Part shown: one piece after another, positions 22,708 to 31,559 of the stretch
How the letters are laid out: each line of letters opens with the position of its first letter
How positions within the stretch are numbered: position 1 is the first letter of the stretch
Source of the DNA: Pseudobdellovibrionaceae bacterium
GTDB taxonomy: Bacteria; Bdellovibrionota; Bdellovibrionia; Bdellovibrionales; Bdellovibrionaceae
Assembly: GCA_019637915.1 (NCBI GenBank)
Contig: JAHBUV010000001.1
Coordinates: 3,132,565 to 3,196,564, forward strand
DNA length: 64,000 nt
Direction of reading: 5' to 3'
Translations under genes and position numbers: made by a program
Notes under the pieces: generated by a model
Told to the model about the DNA's origin: nothing
What the model saw: the letters and a program-made list of their open reading frames with translations, nothing else
The model's database searches: none

Positions 22708-24942
22708 ATGAAAGCCGCTTTTTACGCCACGGCCGTGGTTTTGAGTTTCTCCGCCTTCGCGGCGACCGCCGCCGGCGGCGCCCGTGCGGACGAACGCCGT
22801 GAGTTCCTGAAAGGCCTGGGGTTCGAAGACCACGTGGCCATCACCCGCGAGTACCAGCGGCAAAAGCTCTATTACAATGAAATGAACCGCCGTCAGCAGG
22901 ACCGCAACCTCAAGACCTACGAGACGGTGAACGCCTCGCGGGAGCTGGCCATCCTGATTTTCGAGGGCCTGGATGCGCGCCTGGAGAACGGCCCCGATCG
23001 CGCGGCCCTGGTGGAGTTCACCGCCAAGATGCTGGCCCTGCAGCCCTTGCCGCCGCCTTTGGATTACCCGAAGTCCGTGATGTCCCGGCCCGCCGGCGAA
23101 GAGCGCAGCGCCGCTTTGAACGACTGGTTGATCGGGCAGCGCCGCCAGCAGATGGAAACCCACAGCCGTCAGGTGGTGGCGGACATCGCCGGCCTCCTGC
23201 ACGGCGACGACCTGCAGGGCCGCGAGCGCGAACTCGGCCGTCTTTATCACCTGGTGAGCACGATCATCGATCGCGTTTATCTGGACACGCAAGTCGGGGA
23301 GACGCGCTTTTTCGGGCGCGCCCTGGCGGCGCTCATCGCCCGTCAGGACCAGACCTCCCCGCGCCCCGGCCTGCGCTCCGCGCTCGCCCAAGAAGTGCGG
23401 CGCTATGACCTGCACCTGGAGAACTTCCTCGGTGACCAATGGATCATCGACAGCTCCTCGGGGCCCCGTCGCGTCCCGGTGGAAAACGGCACCATGCTCT
23501 CCACCCGCAACCTCGCCGTCGAGTCCCTGCAGATCGCTTTCGCGGCCCTGCCCGCGAACCGCGGCGACCGCTGGCGCGCCAAGGCCCGCGGCCTGGTCGG
23601 GCAGTTGCGCTCGATGCCGTTCTTCGTGACGCCGGAGGATGCCGCCGAGGGCATGAGCATGGCGAAACAGATCAAGGATAAAATCCAACAGCTCGATCTG
23701 CCGATGAACTGGGGCCTGTCCCACATCGGTTACGTCCTGGTGAAGCGGGACCGCAAGACCGGCATCAAGATGAGCTGGACCGTCGACAACTACCCGCAGA
23801 CGACGGCCGATTCATCGCAGATCCTGGCCAATCCGGGCGGCGTGCGCCTGGCGGGCCTGGAGCAGATGCTGGATCCCTCGCACCATTCGAAGATCGCCAT
23901 CGGCCGCATCGACCACGAGAAATTCCACGCCTGGGCGCAAGAGTCCCGCCGCGAGATCGGCTACCCGAAGGACGGCGCCGTGTTCGACTCCTTCGCCGTC
24001 GGTTTGCAGGAAGGCCACGCGGTGGCGCCGAACGAGCCGAAGAGCGATCCGTGGATGATCCACCTGACCCCGCAAGAGTACGAAAAATTGCACGATCAGA
24101 AGAACCCCGAAGCCTGGTACCGCGACGTCTCGGAGAATTTCGTCAACAAGGGCCTGATGGACATGCTCTACCGCGGCGTGAATTTCCAGTGGGTCACGGC
24201 CGGGATGTATTTCAAAGGCGGCGCTTACTGCTCTTCGACGGGCTTCATCGCCTGGTTGCAGTCGACGGGGCTCTCCATCGAGCGTCTGTTCCGAAGCGGC
24301 GAGGGCGCGCGCTACCGCGCGGAGCTGGCCCGCCAGCAACTGGAAAAGCCGGGCTTTCGGCCCACCGACGGTTGGAGCTGGCACGTGCGTTTGCTGAACA
24401 ACCTGGGGCAGCTGGCGGAGCGCATGCAAGGGAAGAACATCCTGCCGAAGGTCGCGGAGCGCATCCTCGGCAACAATGCCGTCCGTCAGGCCATGCTCTT
24501 CACGCAAATGGACATCGTGGCCCCGAGCGGATTGATGGCGCAGGCCCACGTGAAGACGGAGATCGTGGATTTGGCCGATCGCCGCATCGATGAACGGCTG
24601 CGCCTGCCTTACCGCGACTACCGCGAGAAAAACGCCAAGCTCTTGAGCGACGTGGAGCGCCTCCTCCCGCGGGAGAACGAGGCCTTCCGCCGTCACCTGA
24701 GCCGGCGCATGGATCCTTCCGACACCTCAGGCGCGGCGATGCGCGACGTGGAGTACCGCATGGCCGTCATGGGCATGCGGCAAAAGAAAACCAAAGGCTT
24801 GGACCCGGCCGACATGGCCGTTCTGGGCGCCGAGCGCTCCATGGTGAAAGTCCTCCATGAATGGGAACGTCGCGGCACCCCGGACAATCTCGATCTGGTG
24901 GAAAGCTCCGCCGTGCGCTGCGAAGCCGTCCTGGCTCACTGA
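22708..24942 (+). CDS. Exported protein with permuted NlpC/P60 (YiiX-like) papain-fold motifs
   Basis: A 744-residue exported protein (signal peptide MKAAFYATAVVLSFSAFAATA). The central region has features of permuted papain-fold amidases of the YiiX/DUF830 type: a His motif GLSHIGYVLVKR, then a Cys motif GGAYCSSTGFIAWLQ about 175 residues later; in this family the His comes before the Cys. Such enzymes hydrolyse peptide or amide bonds in cell walls or lipids. Long helical regions flank this core. The gene converges with an M28 peptidase gene, overlapping it by 7 bases, and may be expressed in the periplasm alongside other hydrolases here. The family call rests on motif layout only. Confidence 0.6.
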   Translation: MKAAFYATAVVLSFSAFAATAAGGARADERREFLKGLGFEDHVAITREYQRQKLYYNEMNRRQQDRNLKTYETVNASRELAILIFEGLDARLENGPDRAALVEFTAKMLALQPLPPPLDYPKSVMSRPAGEERSAALNDWLIGQRRQQMETHSRQVVADIAGLLHGDDLQGRERELGRLYHLVSTIIDRVYLDTQVGETRFFGRALAALIARQDQTSPRPGLRSALAQEVRRYDLHLENFLGDQWIIDSSSGPRRVPVENGTMLSTRNLAVESLQIAFAALPANRGDRWRAKARGLVGQLRSMPFFVTPEDAAEGMSMAKQIKDKIQQLDLPMNWGLSHIGYVLVKRDRKTGIKMSWTVDNYPQTTADSSQILANPGGVRLAGLEQMLDPSHHSKIAIGRIDHEKFHAWAQESRREIGYPKDGAVFDSFAVGLQEGHAVAPNEPKSDPWMIHLTPQEYEKLHDQKNPEAWYRDVSENFVNKGLMDMLYRGVNFQWVTAGMYFKGGAYCSSTGFIAWLQSTGLSIERLFRSGEGARYRAELARQQLEKPGFRPTDGWSWHVRLLNNLGQLAERMQGKNILPKVAERILGNNAVRQAMLFTQMDIVAPSGLMAQAHVKTEIVDLADRRIDERLRLPYRDYREKNAKLLSDVERLLPRENEAFRRHLSRRMDPSDTSGAAMRDVEYRMAVMGMRQKKTKGLDPADMAVLGAERSMVKVLHEWERRGTPDNLDLVESSAVRCEAVLAH

Positions 24943-25907
24943 AGTTCCTGGGCGACCCCGAAGAGGCCGTCGACGGTCTGGGCCATGCGCCGGTAGTCGA
25001 GGGTCTCGGGCCGGTCGCTGACCTTGTGATAGTGCGGGTTGCGGGCGAAGGACGTGTCCGTCACCATGGCCGCCGTGTAACCCGCATCCCAGTAATTGCG
25101 ATGATCCGACCAGTCCACGCCCTCGAGCAGGCGGGGCGCGCCGATCGCCTGCGTGGGCAAATCCGTGCGCGCGGCGAAGACGCGCTTCAGGCGGTGCACG
25201 AGGAACCCCTCCGAGGGGCGGGCGACGAAACCGATGAAATTGCCGACGGTCGGGTAAAACCAGCGCAAGGCGTTCAAGGGATAGTGCTGCGAGTCCGGTG
25301 CATCGCTGAAGTAGCCGATCATCTCCACGGACAGCATCATCTGCACGGGGATGTTTTCGGCGAGCAGGCTTTGCGCGTGCACGTGGCTGCCCATGTTCTC
25401 CGTGTCGAATTGAGGCGGTTCTTCCAGGGTGTAAAAGACCAGCTCCACGGGGCGGGGCAGGTTTTTCTGGACGGGCGCGAGCAGGCGCGCCAGCTCCAGC
25501 AGGCCCGCGACGCCGCTGGCGTTGTCATCGGCGCCGGGCTGGTCTTCGCAGACATCGTAATGGGCGCCGATCACCAGGCGCTTGCCTTGCGCGGGCCCCA
25601 GCAGGACGCGGATGTTTTGATACGTCTCACCTTCGACCTGGTAGGCTTGCTCGGTGGAAGGGAGGCCCATTTCGGTGAGACGCGCCTGAATGTACGCGGC
25701 GGCGCGATTCAGGCTCTCCACCTGGCCGAAGCGCCGCGCCGGTTGCAGGGCCGCCAGGAACTCCACGTGCTGTTGTAAAAGCGCGGGGCGGGCTCTTTCC
25801 GGCCCGGGCTGCCCTGAACGGGCCGCCCCCGTCACGGACAGCAGGACGGCGCCGAGGGTGAGGGCTCGAGGGAAAAAACGCCAGGAAGCGGTCTTCGGAA
25901 AATCCAT
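24936..25907 (-). CDS. Exported M28-family metallopeptidase
   Basis: A 323-residue zinc peptidase with a signal peptide (LTLGAVLLSVTGAARS). The co-catalytic zinc site is visible: GAHYDV (His and Asp), GADDNASG (bridging Asp), TLEEPP (general-base Glu and zinc Glu), SVEMIGY (Glu in place of the more usual Asp) and NPHYHKVSD (His). Family members are aminopeptidases or carboxypeptidases that release amino acids from peptides in the periplasm or outside. Start ATG at 25907. A second M28 enzyme is encoded at 37040-38296, and the two are not closely alike outside the motifs. Confidence 0.9.
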   Translation of the reverse strand: MDFPKTASWRFFPRALTLGAVLLSVTGAARSGQPGPERARPALLQQHVEFLAALQPARRFGQVESLNRAAAYIQARLTEMGLPSTEQAYQVEGETYQNIRVLLGPAQGKRLVIGAHYDVCEDQPGADDNASGVAGLLELARLLAPVQKNLPRPVELVFYTLEEPPQFDTENMGSHVHAQSLLAENIPVQMMLSVEMIGYFSDAPDSQHYPLNALRWFYPTVGNFIGFVARPSEGFLVHRLKRVFAARTDLPTQAIGAPRLLEGVDWSDHRNYWDAGYTAAMVTDTSFARNPHYHKVSDRPETLDYRRMAQTVDGLFGVAQELQ

Positions 25908-25979
25908 GGGAGCCAGGCTAAAGGGCTCCCCGGGGTTTGGCGAGGTCTATCGCGTCACGTCTCGTGAGGGGCTGTTCCC

Positions 25980-28907
25980 TCACTGTCCCAGACAGCGGTA
26001 CTGGATGCTGTGGCTTCCCACCGGCAGGGTCTGCGAGAAGGTGAGCTTCAGTTGATCCACCGTGAAGGAGGGCACCGTGCCGCCGTTCTGCAGGGTCACC
26101 GTGATGTCGGGCTTGCCGTCTTTGTCCAGATCCAGGGGCGCGCAGCTCAAACTCACGGAGTTCACCAGGTCCACCACGCCGTTGCCCATGGCCGCCAGCT
26201 GCGAGGAGTAATCGTCGGCGCAGACGCTGCCGATCACGCCGCCGGTCATCGTCGACAGGGCCTCATAGGACACGCCGTAGCCCTCGTTGCCGGAGCCCGC
26301 CAGCCGCAAACAGGCCGAGTCGCCGGACTTCACGACGATGGAGTGGAACTGGAAGGGCTTGTTCGGCCACAGGGTCTTCACGTGGTTGAACAGATTCTGC
26401 GGAAGGTTGCGGGCTTCCGTGTTGCCTTGCGGGGTTTCGTCGGCGTCGCTCACCACGAGAACGGCCAGCACGGCGTCGTCGCGGAAGAAACCGACGTTCG
26501 GCGCGTTGGCGGAGACGCTGGGATCGCGGCTGCGCTCGAGGGCGCGGTAAGTGGCCTTGATGCCCTGCTCATAACCGCTGCCCTCGGAGGCCGGACGCGT
26601 GATGGTGCTGGCGAAGGCGGTCTGCGCCGTCGCGCGGCTCATCGACGAGTTCAGGACGTAGGTGTTCGAGGGCATGTTCTTGAAGGGCAGGAAGAGGCCA
26701 TCGGCGCCGGGAGGGGCCGTGCCCCAGCTGTTCTGCGGAGCGATGGTCGTCGTGGTGATGGCCAGGCGCCAATCGAGCGAGCTCAGCTTGTCGATGAAGT
26801 TGTTGAAGCGGTTGCCCATGTTGGTCTGCTCGGTGTTCATCGAGCCGGAGTTGTCGATCACCACCAGAACGTCGGCTTTGCGCGTTTCATTGACCGTCAC
26901 GGTGCTGGTCACGGCGCGCGTGTTGTCGATGACGGTCCAGCTGTAGGAGTTCTCGGACTCGTTGCCGAGGGCGTCCACGGCCTTCACCGTGTAGGTGTAG
27001 GCGCCGGTGGGCTGCTGCGGGAACGAGGCTTCGTGGGTTTGCGGGCAGGTGGTCAGCGAGCCGGCCAGGCCGCACTGCACGCTTTGCACCGTGCTGTACT
27101 CATCCGTCACTTCGAATTTGATGCGGGCGGTGGTGAAGGTGTCGATGGTCGACGGCGTGACCGAGACGAAGCGGATGGCGGGACCCGTGGCATCGACCGT
27201 CCAGCTGTGGACCTTGGCTTCGGAGACGTTGCCGGCGGCGTCTTTGGCGCGGGCCGTGAAGACGTGACCGCCTTCCGCGAGATTCTGATAAGCCTTGGTC
27301 AGGGTGCAGGGGACGTAATTGGCCTCGAGGTCCAACTTGCATTCGGCGCTGACGCTTTCGCCGGAATCGCCGAAGACCTCCATGACGAGGACGGCGGACT
27401 TTTCATTGGTGAGCGCGGCCGGTCCCGAGATGATGTTCAGGCGCGGCGGCGTCAGGTCGATGCTCCAGGTGTGGCTGGCGACCGTCGAGGTGTTGCCGGC
27501 CTTGTCGAGGGCGCGCGCTTCGAAGGTGTGGGAGCCGGCGCCCAGGTTCGTGTAGGATTTTTGTCCCGACGAGCAGTCCGCGAAAGCGGCCCCGTCGAGG
27601 CGGCATTCGATGCGGGCAATGCCGCTGCCGCTGTCCGTGGCGCTGTAACCGAAGTTGGCGCCGGTCTGATTGGTCGGCGAGGCGGGCCGGGTGGTGATCG
27701 TCACGGCCGGCGGGGTCGTGTCGACGAGCCAGGACGCCGTGGCCGGGGCCGAGACGTTGCCGACGTTGTCGTAACCGCGCACGGAGAACTCGTGGCGGCC
27801 TTCGGAGAGGCCGCTCAAGGCGCGCGGGCTCGCGCAAGTCGCGTAGGCGCCCTGATCGATTTTGCACTCGAAGCGGGCCAGGGGCTGGCCGTCGTCCGAG
27901 CCGGTGAAACCGATGCTGGCGTTGGTGTCGCGCACGAAAGGGGCCGGCTGCGAGGTGATCTCCACGCTGGGCACCGACAGGTCGATGGTCCACGAGTGGC
28001 TGATCACGCCCGAAGCGTTGCCGGCTTCGTCGCGGGCGCGCACTTTCAGGCTGTGGGCGCCGGCCGCGACGTTGAAGGACTTCGGCGACGCGCAGGCGGC
28101 GAAGGCGGCGCTGTCGAGGCTGCATTCGTACTGCAGGTTGGCGCTGTGGTTGTCGCTCCCGGAGAAGGTGAAACCCGCCGCGGTCTGGTTCGACAGGACC
28201 GCCGGCGTCGTGTTGAAGGCCACGGTCGGCGGCGTGCGGTCGACGAACCAGCTGACGTTCACCGGCGCGCTCATGTTGCCGGCGCGGTCGACGGCTTTCG
28301 CCTCGACGGAGCCCGGGCCCTCGGCGAGGTTCGAGAGGCTGAGCGCCGTCGAGCACGACGAGAAGAAACTGTCGGTCGGACGGCGGCACAGGAAGCTTTC
28401 GATGCCCGACACCGCGTCGGTGGCGGTGAAGCCGGCCTGGATCGAGGCGGCGTTGGTCAGGGCCGGCGGCATCGTCGACACGGTCACGACGGGCGGTTGG
28501 TTGTCGTGGGTGATGTCGTCGCTGAAGCAGCTGGATTCGACTTCGGGGCGCTCGGCCTTGCGGAATTTGATGTACACGCGGGTGTTGGTGTTCTCTTCGG
28601 CCAGGGTCCACGAGCGGATGGGGTTGTAGGGCTCCCATTGACCGCGGCTGCAGTCCGGCTCGTTGGTGATGTACATCTGGTCGGTGTCGCGGTTGGTGAT
28701 GATCAGCGTGACGAGTTTGTCGTTGGTGTAGAGGTCGCCGCGGTTGATGATCATGCCGCCGCTGGCGTTCAGGCTCTGCATGATGGCCTCGTCGGTCATG
28801 GCGAAGCGGGCCTGCGAGCAGTTCTGGAAGGGAAGGGCGAGCAAAGTGAGAAAGCCGAGCGACGCGGCCAGATGGAAATAACGAATCCTCGCGGATGGTT
28901 TTCTCAT
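25980..28907 (-). CDS. Ig-repeat lipoprotein with C-terminal von Willebrand A domain
   Basis: About 975 residues. A signal sequence ends in LPFQNCSQARF, a non-standard lipobox with Cys30. Six Ig-like modules of about 85 residues (about 135-660) each begin with a TPP/VPS-type strand and contain a Cys pair of the form YECSLDxAxFAxC, followed by xxAxDxAGN. The C-terminal vWA domain (about 675-870) has the MIDAS motif DNSGS at about residue 683. vWA domains bind ligands through a metal ion, so a surface adhesion role is inferred. The second ATG of an ATGATG pair (28907) is preferred because AAGGGGG lies at good distance. No operon partner. Confidence 0.85.
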   Translation of the reverse strand: MRKPSARIRYFHLAASLGFLTLLALPFQNCSQARFAMTDEAIMQSLNASGGMIINRGDLYTNDKLVTLIITNRDTDQMYITNEPDCSRGQWEPYNPIRSWTLAEENTNTRVYIKFRKAERPEVESSCFSDDITHDNQPPVVTVSTMPPALTNAASIQAGFTATDAVSGIESFLCRRPTDSFFSSCSTALSLSNLAEGPGSVEAKAVDRAGNMSAPVNVSWFVDRTPPTVAFNTTPAVLSNQTAAGFTFSGSDNHSANLQYECSLDSAAFAACASPKSFNVAAGAHSLKVRARDEAGNASGVISHSWTIDLSVPSVEITSQPAPFVRDTNASIGFTGSDDGQPLARFECKIDQGAYATCASPRALSGLSEGRHEFSVRGYDNVGNVSAPATASWLVDTTPPAVTITTRPASPTNQTGANFGYSATDSGSGIARIECRLDGAAFADCSSGQKSYTNLGAGSHTFEARALDKAGNTSTVASHTWSIDLTPPRLNIISGPAALTNEKSAVLVMEVFGDSGESVSAECKLDLEANYVPCTLTKAYQNLAEGGHVFTARAKDAAGNVSEAKVHSWTVDATGPAIRFVSVTPSTIDTFTTARIKFEVTDEYSTVQSVQCGLAGSLTTCPQTHEASFPQQPTGAYTYTVKAVDALGNESENSYSWTVIDNTRAVTSTVTVNETRKADVLVVIDNSGSMNTEQTNMGNRFNNFIDKLSSLDWRLAITTTTIAPQNSWGTAPPGADGLFLPFKNMPSNTYVLNSSMSRATAQTAFASTITRPASEGSGYEQGIKATYRALERSRDPSVSANAPNVGFFRDDAVLAVLVVSDADETPQGNTEARNLPQNLFNHVKTLWPNKPFQFHSIVVKSGDSACLRLAGSGNEGYGVSYEALSTMTGGVIGSVCADDYSSQLAAMGNGVVDLVNSVSLSCAPLDLDKDGKPDITVTLQNGGTVPSFTVDQLKLTFSQTLPVGSHSIQYRCLGQ

Positions 28908-29108
28908 CATTCCCCCTTCGGAAATAAAAGACTTCCCCAAAGTCCTGTTCGGATGATCCTTGGGCGTTTTTGAGGGCTTTTTTCGTTTCGAAAGGGGACT
29001 CCTTCCCGTTGTGGGACGGGGGCGGGTCCAGGTCCCCGGGATGAGGGGGGTTTCGCGGGTCTCAGGGCGGGATGGCGGGGGAAATTTTTTTCCGGGCGCG
29101 GCGGGAGG

Positions 29109-29909
29109 TCAAACCGGCTTGGTTTTCGCGCTGTCGATCTCTTTGTCAGCCAGGGAGAAGTCGATGGGGAAAGCGTGCACGATCAGGTTCATGAGCTTGT
29201 CTTTGGGCCCGACATCCGCTTCCAGGAGGATGCGGTCGCAGAGCTTGATCACCTCCTCACTCAGGCGGGCCAGTTGCTTTTCGCTGCCCGCGTAGGTGAG
29301 GTGGGTGAGGCTCTGATACTCCGGGGGCAGTTTCTCGATGGCGAGAGCCGAGAGCTGGAGGCGATCCTGATAAAGCTGGCGGCGCAGCGGCGGGGAAAGG
29401 GTTTCCCTGGTCGACCAGTTGCGGTCTTTCGCCCGGAAAATGCCGCCGTCGGGCCGTTTTTGCAGAAGCCCCTGGCGCAGGAAAAGATTGATCTTTTTCT
29501 GCATCTTTTTCGGGGTGCTGGCGAGCCGCAGGGCCAGCTCCGAGGCGCTCACCGCCAGGTTCTCGAACTCGAAGTAACCCAGGATGGACTGATCCACCCA
29601 ATGCAGGATGTTCTTCACGGTTTCAGGCGGCATGACGGAGCGCTCGAAGCTCACGGGATAGCCCATCAAGCTCAAGAGGTACTTGTTCTCGCGCTCCGAG
29701 AGCGGCAGCAGCTCGAGGATCTTGCGCGCGCGCTCGCGGGAGATCCGGCGTTTTTCGCGCAGGATCTCGGAGAGCGCCCCCACGGACAGATCCAGCTTCT
29801 GGGCGATCAGCCGCAAAGAAGAGCCGTTTTGTTTCTTCTTTTTTTCCGCGACGTATTTTCTCAGGATTTGAACGAAGGCGCGTTCCCAGTCTTGTTGCAC
29901 GAGGGGCAT
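29109..29909 (-). CDS. TIGR02147/DUF4423-family regulator
   Basis: A 266-residue cytoplasmic protein. The N-terminal third is a helix-turn-helix (SSLRLIAQKLDLSVGALSEILREKRRIS), followed by the family's hallmark segment with ARKILELLPLSERENKYLLSLM and then HWVDQSILGYFEFEN. The C-terminal part is alpha/beta. This family is expanded in Bdellovibrio and Fibrobacter relatives and is thought to regulate transcription; the targets are unknown. It stands alone, with a long Lys-rich stretch near residue 25. Start ATG at 29909, weak ribosome site. Confidence 0.85.
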   Translation of the reverse strand: MPLVQQDWERAFVQILRKYVAEKKKKQNGSSLRLIAQKLDLSVGALSEILREKRRISRERARKILELLPLSERENKYLLSLMGYPVSFERSVMPPETVKNILHWVDQSILGYFEFENLAVSASELALRLASTPKKMQKKINLFLRQGLLQKRPDGGIFRAKDRNWSTRETLSPPLRRQLYQDRLQLSALAIEKLPPEYQSLTHLTYAGSEKQLARLSEEVIKLCDRILLEADVGPKDKLMNLIVHAFPIDFSLADKEIDSAKTKPV

Positions 29910-30055
29910 TTCAGCAAAAAATGCCGTGATTCACAACGAAGCAGCCAGAGAAATTGTCCCAAGAGCTAGAACATGTTGCGAGGCAGCTAGGAGGCGGGGG
30001 GCTTGGTGGCCGGGGCTTTCAGGGAAAATCCCGAATGTGGAACGGCCGGATCCGC

Positions 30056-30529
30056 TCAGAAGATCCTGCGCCGGGCCGGGGGCGGGATCAGAAGATGGTG
30101 GATTTTGAAGCCGCGTTGGGCCCGCGCTTTCAGGTCCCGGGCCACGAAGGAGCGATGGCAGTCTTCGGCATCGGCTTCATAGCAGAGCAAAGCCACCTCT
30201 TTTGTTTGCAAGAGCTCCTGCAGGCGCTCGAGGGACGCCTGGCCCCGCGGCAGGATTTTTCGTGCGTAATCATGGAACATGCGGGCGCGGGTGATTTCAC
30301 CGGCCTTGGCTTTTTTGCGCCATTCCGCGGGGACGCCTAAGTCGGGCAGGTGAAGATAGTCGATCCTCCGCTCCTGAAGAGCGGCGGCCAGGCGGTTTTT
30401 CGAGAAGCCCTTCTTGCGGCTCAAGGGGTTTTTGCGCAGATCGGCCACCAGCTCGATGCCTTGCTTTTTCAAGCTCCGGGTGAAGTGGTCGATGTCGCAG
30501 CCTTCGTAGCCGACCGTGAACACGTGCAT
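30056..30529 (-). CDS. DUF488 family protein
   Basis: A 157-residue cytoplasmic protein. HVFTVGYEGCDID opens the family, DLRKNPLSRKKGFSK follows, and CYEADAEDCHRSFVARDL is the conserved Cys/Glu/His motif near the C-terminus. The biochemical function of DUF488 is not established. The ATG at 30529 is chosen because it matches the usual family start, although the frame is open 39 codons further upstream; there is no Shine-Dalgarno, and the transcript may be leaderless. Confidence 0.88.
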   Translation of the reverse strand: MHVFTVGYEGCDIDHFTRSLKKQGIELVADLRKNPLSRKKGFSKNRLAAALQERRIDYLHLPDLGVPAEWRKKAKAGEITRARMFHDYARKILPRGQASLERLQELLQTKEVALLCYEADAEDCHRSFVARDLKARAQRGFKIHHLLIPPPARRRIF

Positions 30530-30719
30530 GGGGGGAGCATAGCGCGGGCGGCGGGGCTTGGCAGCTTGTTGTCTGACAGGGCGAGGGGCTGTCAATGGCC
30601 GCAACGGGCGGGTAAAAAGCACAAGCTCCGGGGGGCCCAGGCCCAAATGGCGCGCTTTGGGGGCGGCCCGGGCTTTGCTTTATTCCGGGCGGATCAAGAA
30701 CCCCCATGAGGATAAAAAC

Positions 30720-31364
30720 ATGAAAAAGTCCCTGAGCGCGATGTTGGTGTTGGCCGTTTTCTCCGCCCTGCCGGCGATGGCCGACGAGTTGTTCGTGAAT
30801 GATTACGCCTCCGTCGATCCCCAGGTCCGTGAGCAGAAGAAGGACCTGACCATCGAGTCGGAAGTCGCCGACCTCGATCAGGACGCGTTCATGGAAGCGG
30901 AAAAGCAGGCCCTGCAGGAAGTCGAGCAGGTCAGTCAGGACATCCGCTCGCTGGAGAGCCAGGTGAAGGCCGCGAAGAGCGGCGTCGCCCGCGCCGAGAA
31001 AAAGGCCGAACTCGCCGGCAAGCGCCTGGAGCTGAAGCGCAAGCAGGAAGCCGAGAGCAGCCTCAAACTCAAGGCCGCGGAAAAAGAAAAGCAAAAATCC
31101 GACGGCCGTCTGGCGGCGATGACCGAAAAGGTGCGGAAAGCCGAGTCCCAGCTGAAGGAGCGCCAGGAGCGCAACCGCGAGGTGGCCAAGTCCTTGCGTG
31201 AAACGGAAAGGGAAAACGCCCAGCTGCAAAAGCGCATCGCCCGCGCCGAACGCCAGCTGGCCGCGGAAAAGAAACGCGACAAGGCCCTGCGCGAAAAATC
31301 AAAGCGCGCGGCCCAGGAGAACGCCCGCTTGAAGGCCCGCGCCAACAAGTTCAGCTCTCTGTAA
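30720..31364 (+). CDS. Exported coiled-coil protein
   Basis: A 214-residue protein with a signal peptide (MKKSLSAMLVLAVFSALPAMADE). From residue about 55 to the end it is a long charged coiled coil (repeats of Ala, Glu, Lys, Arg, Leu) with almost no aromatic residues. Such proteins form periplasmic rods or bind the cell wall. GAGGA seven bases before the ATG fixes the start. A strong terminator follows at 31423-31465, so this is a single-gene transcript. No family recognised. Confidence 0.8.
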   Translation: MKKSLSAMLVLAVFSALPAMADELFVNDYASVDPQVREQKKDLTIESEVADLDQDAFMEAEKQALQEVEQVSQDIRSLESQVKAAKSGVARAEKKAELAGKRLELKRKQEAESSLKLKAAEKEKQKSDGRLAAMTEKVRKAESQLKERQERNREVAKSLRETERENAQLQKRIARAERQLAAEKKRDKALREKSKRAAQENARLKARANKFSSL

Positions 31365-31422
31365 GAAAAAAGGGGAAAGCGGCCCGGGCATTTCCCCGCC
31401 CGGGTCGGAAGGTGGGAATCAG

Positions 31423-31465
31423 CGAAAGCCCGGCGCCACACGGCCCCGGGCTTTCGTTTTTTTTT
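31423..31465 (+). terminator. Strong Rho-independent terminator
   Basis: CGAAAGCCCGG (31423-31433) pairs with CCGGGCTTTCG (31446-31456) and is followed by nine T residues. It ends the coiled-coil gene. A second GC hairpin (CCCGGGC/GCCCGGG, about 31383-31404) precedes it. Confidence 0.92.
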
Positions 31466-31559
31466 AGCCTCTGAGATGGAGACCCGACATCGGAGATCCG
31501 CTCTCGGGATGGCGCACTTCAACTTGTCAAAGCCGCCCCCCGAAGCCATGATGCCCGCC

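Noticed and set aside
26010-28973. Long plus-strand open frame opposite the vWA/Ig lipoprotein
   Set aside because: Composition is Gly/Arg/Ala/Val-rich without motifs; the minus strand has clear Ig, vWA and lipobox signals.
30530-30646. N-terminal extension of the DUF488 gene by 39 codons
   Set aside because: The extension is Pro/Arg-rich and outside the family; the usual start fits MHVFTVGYEG.
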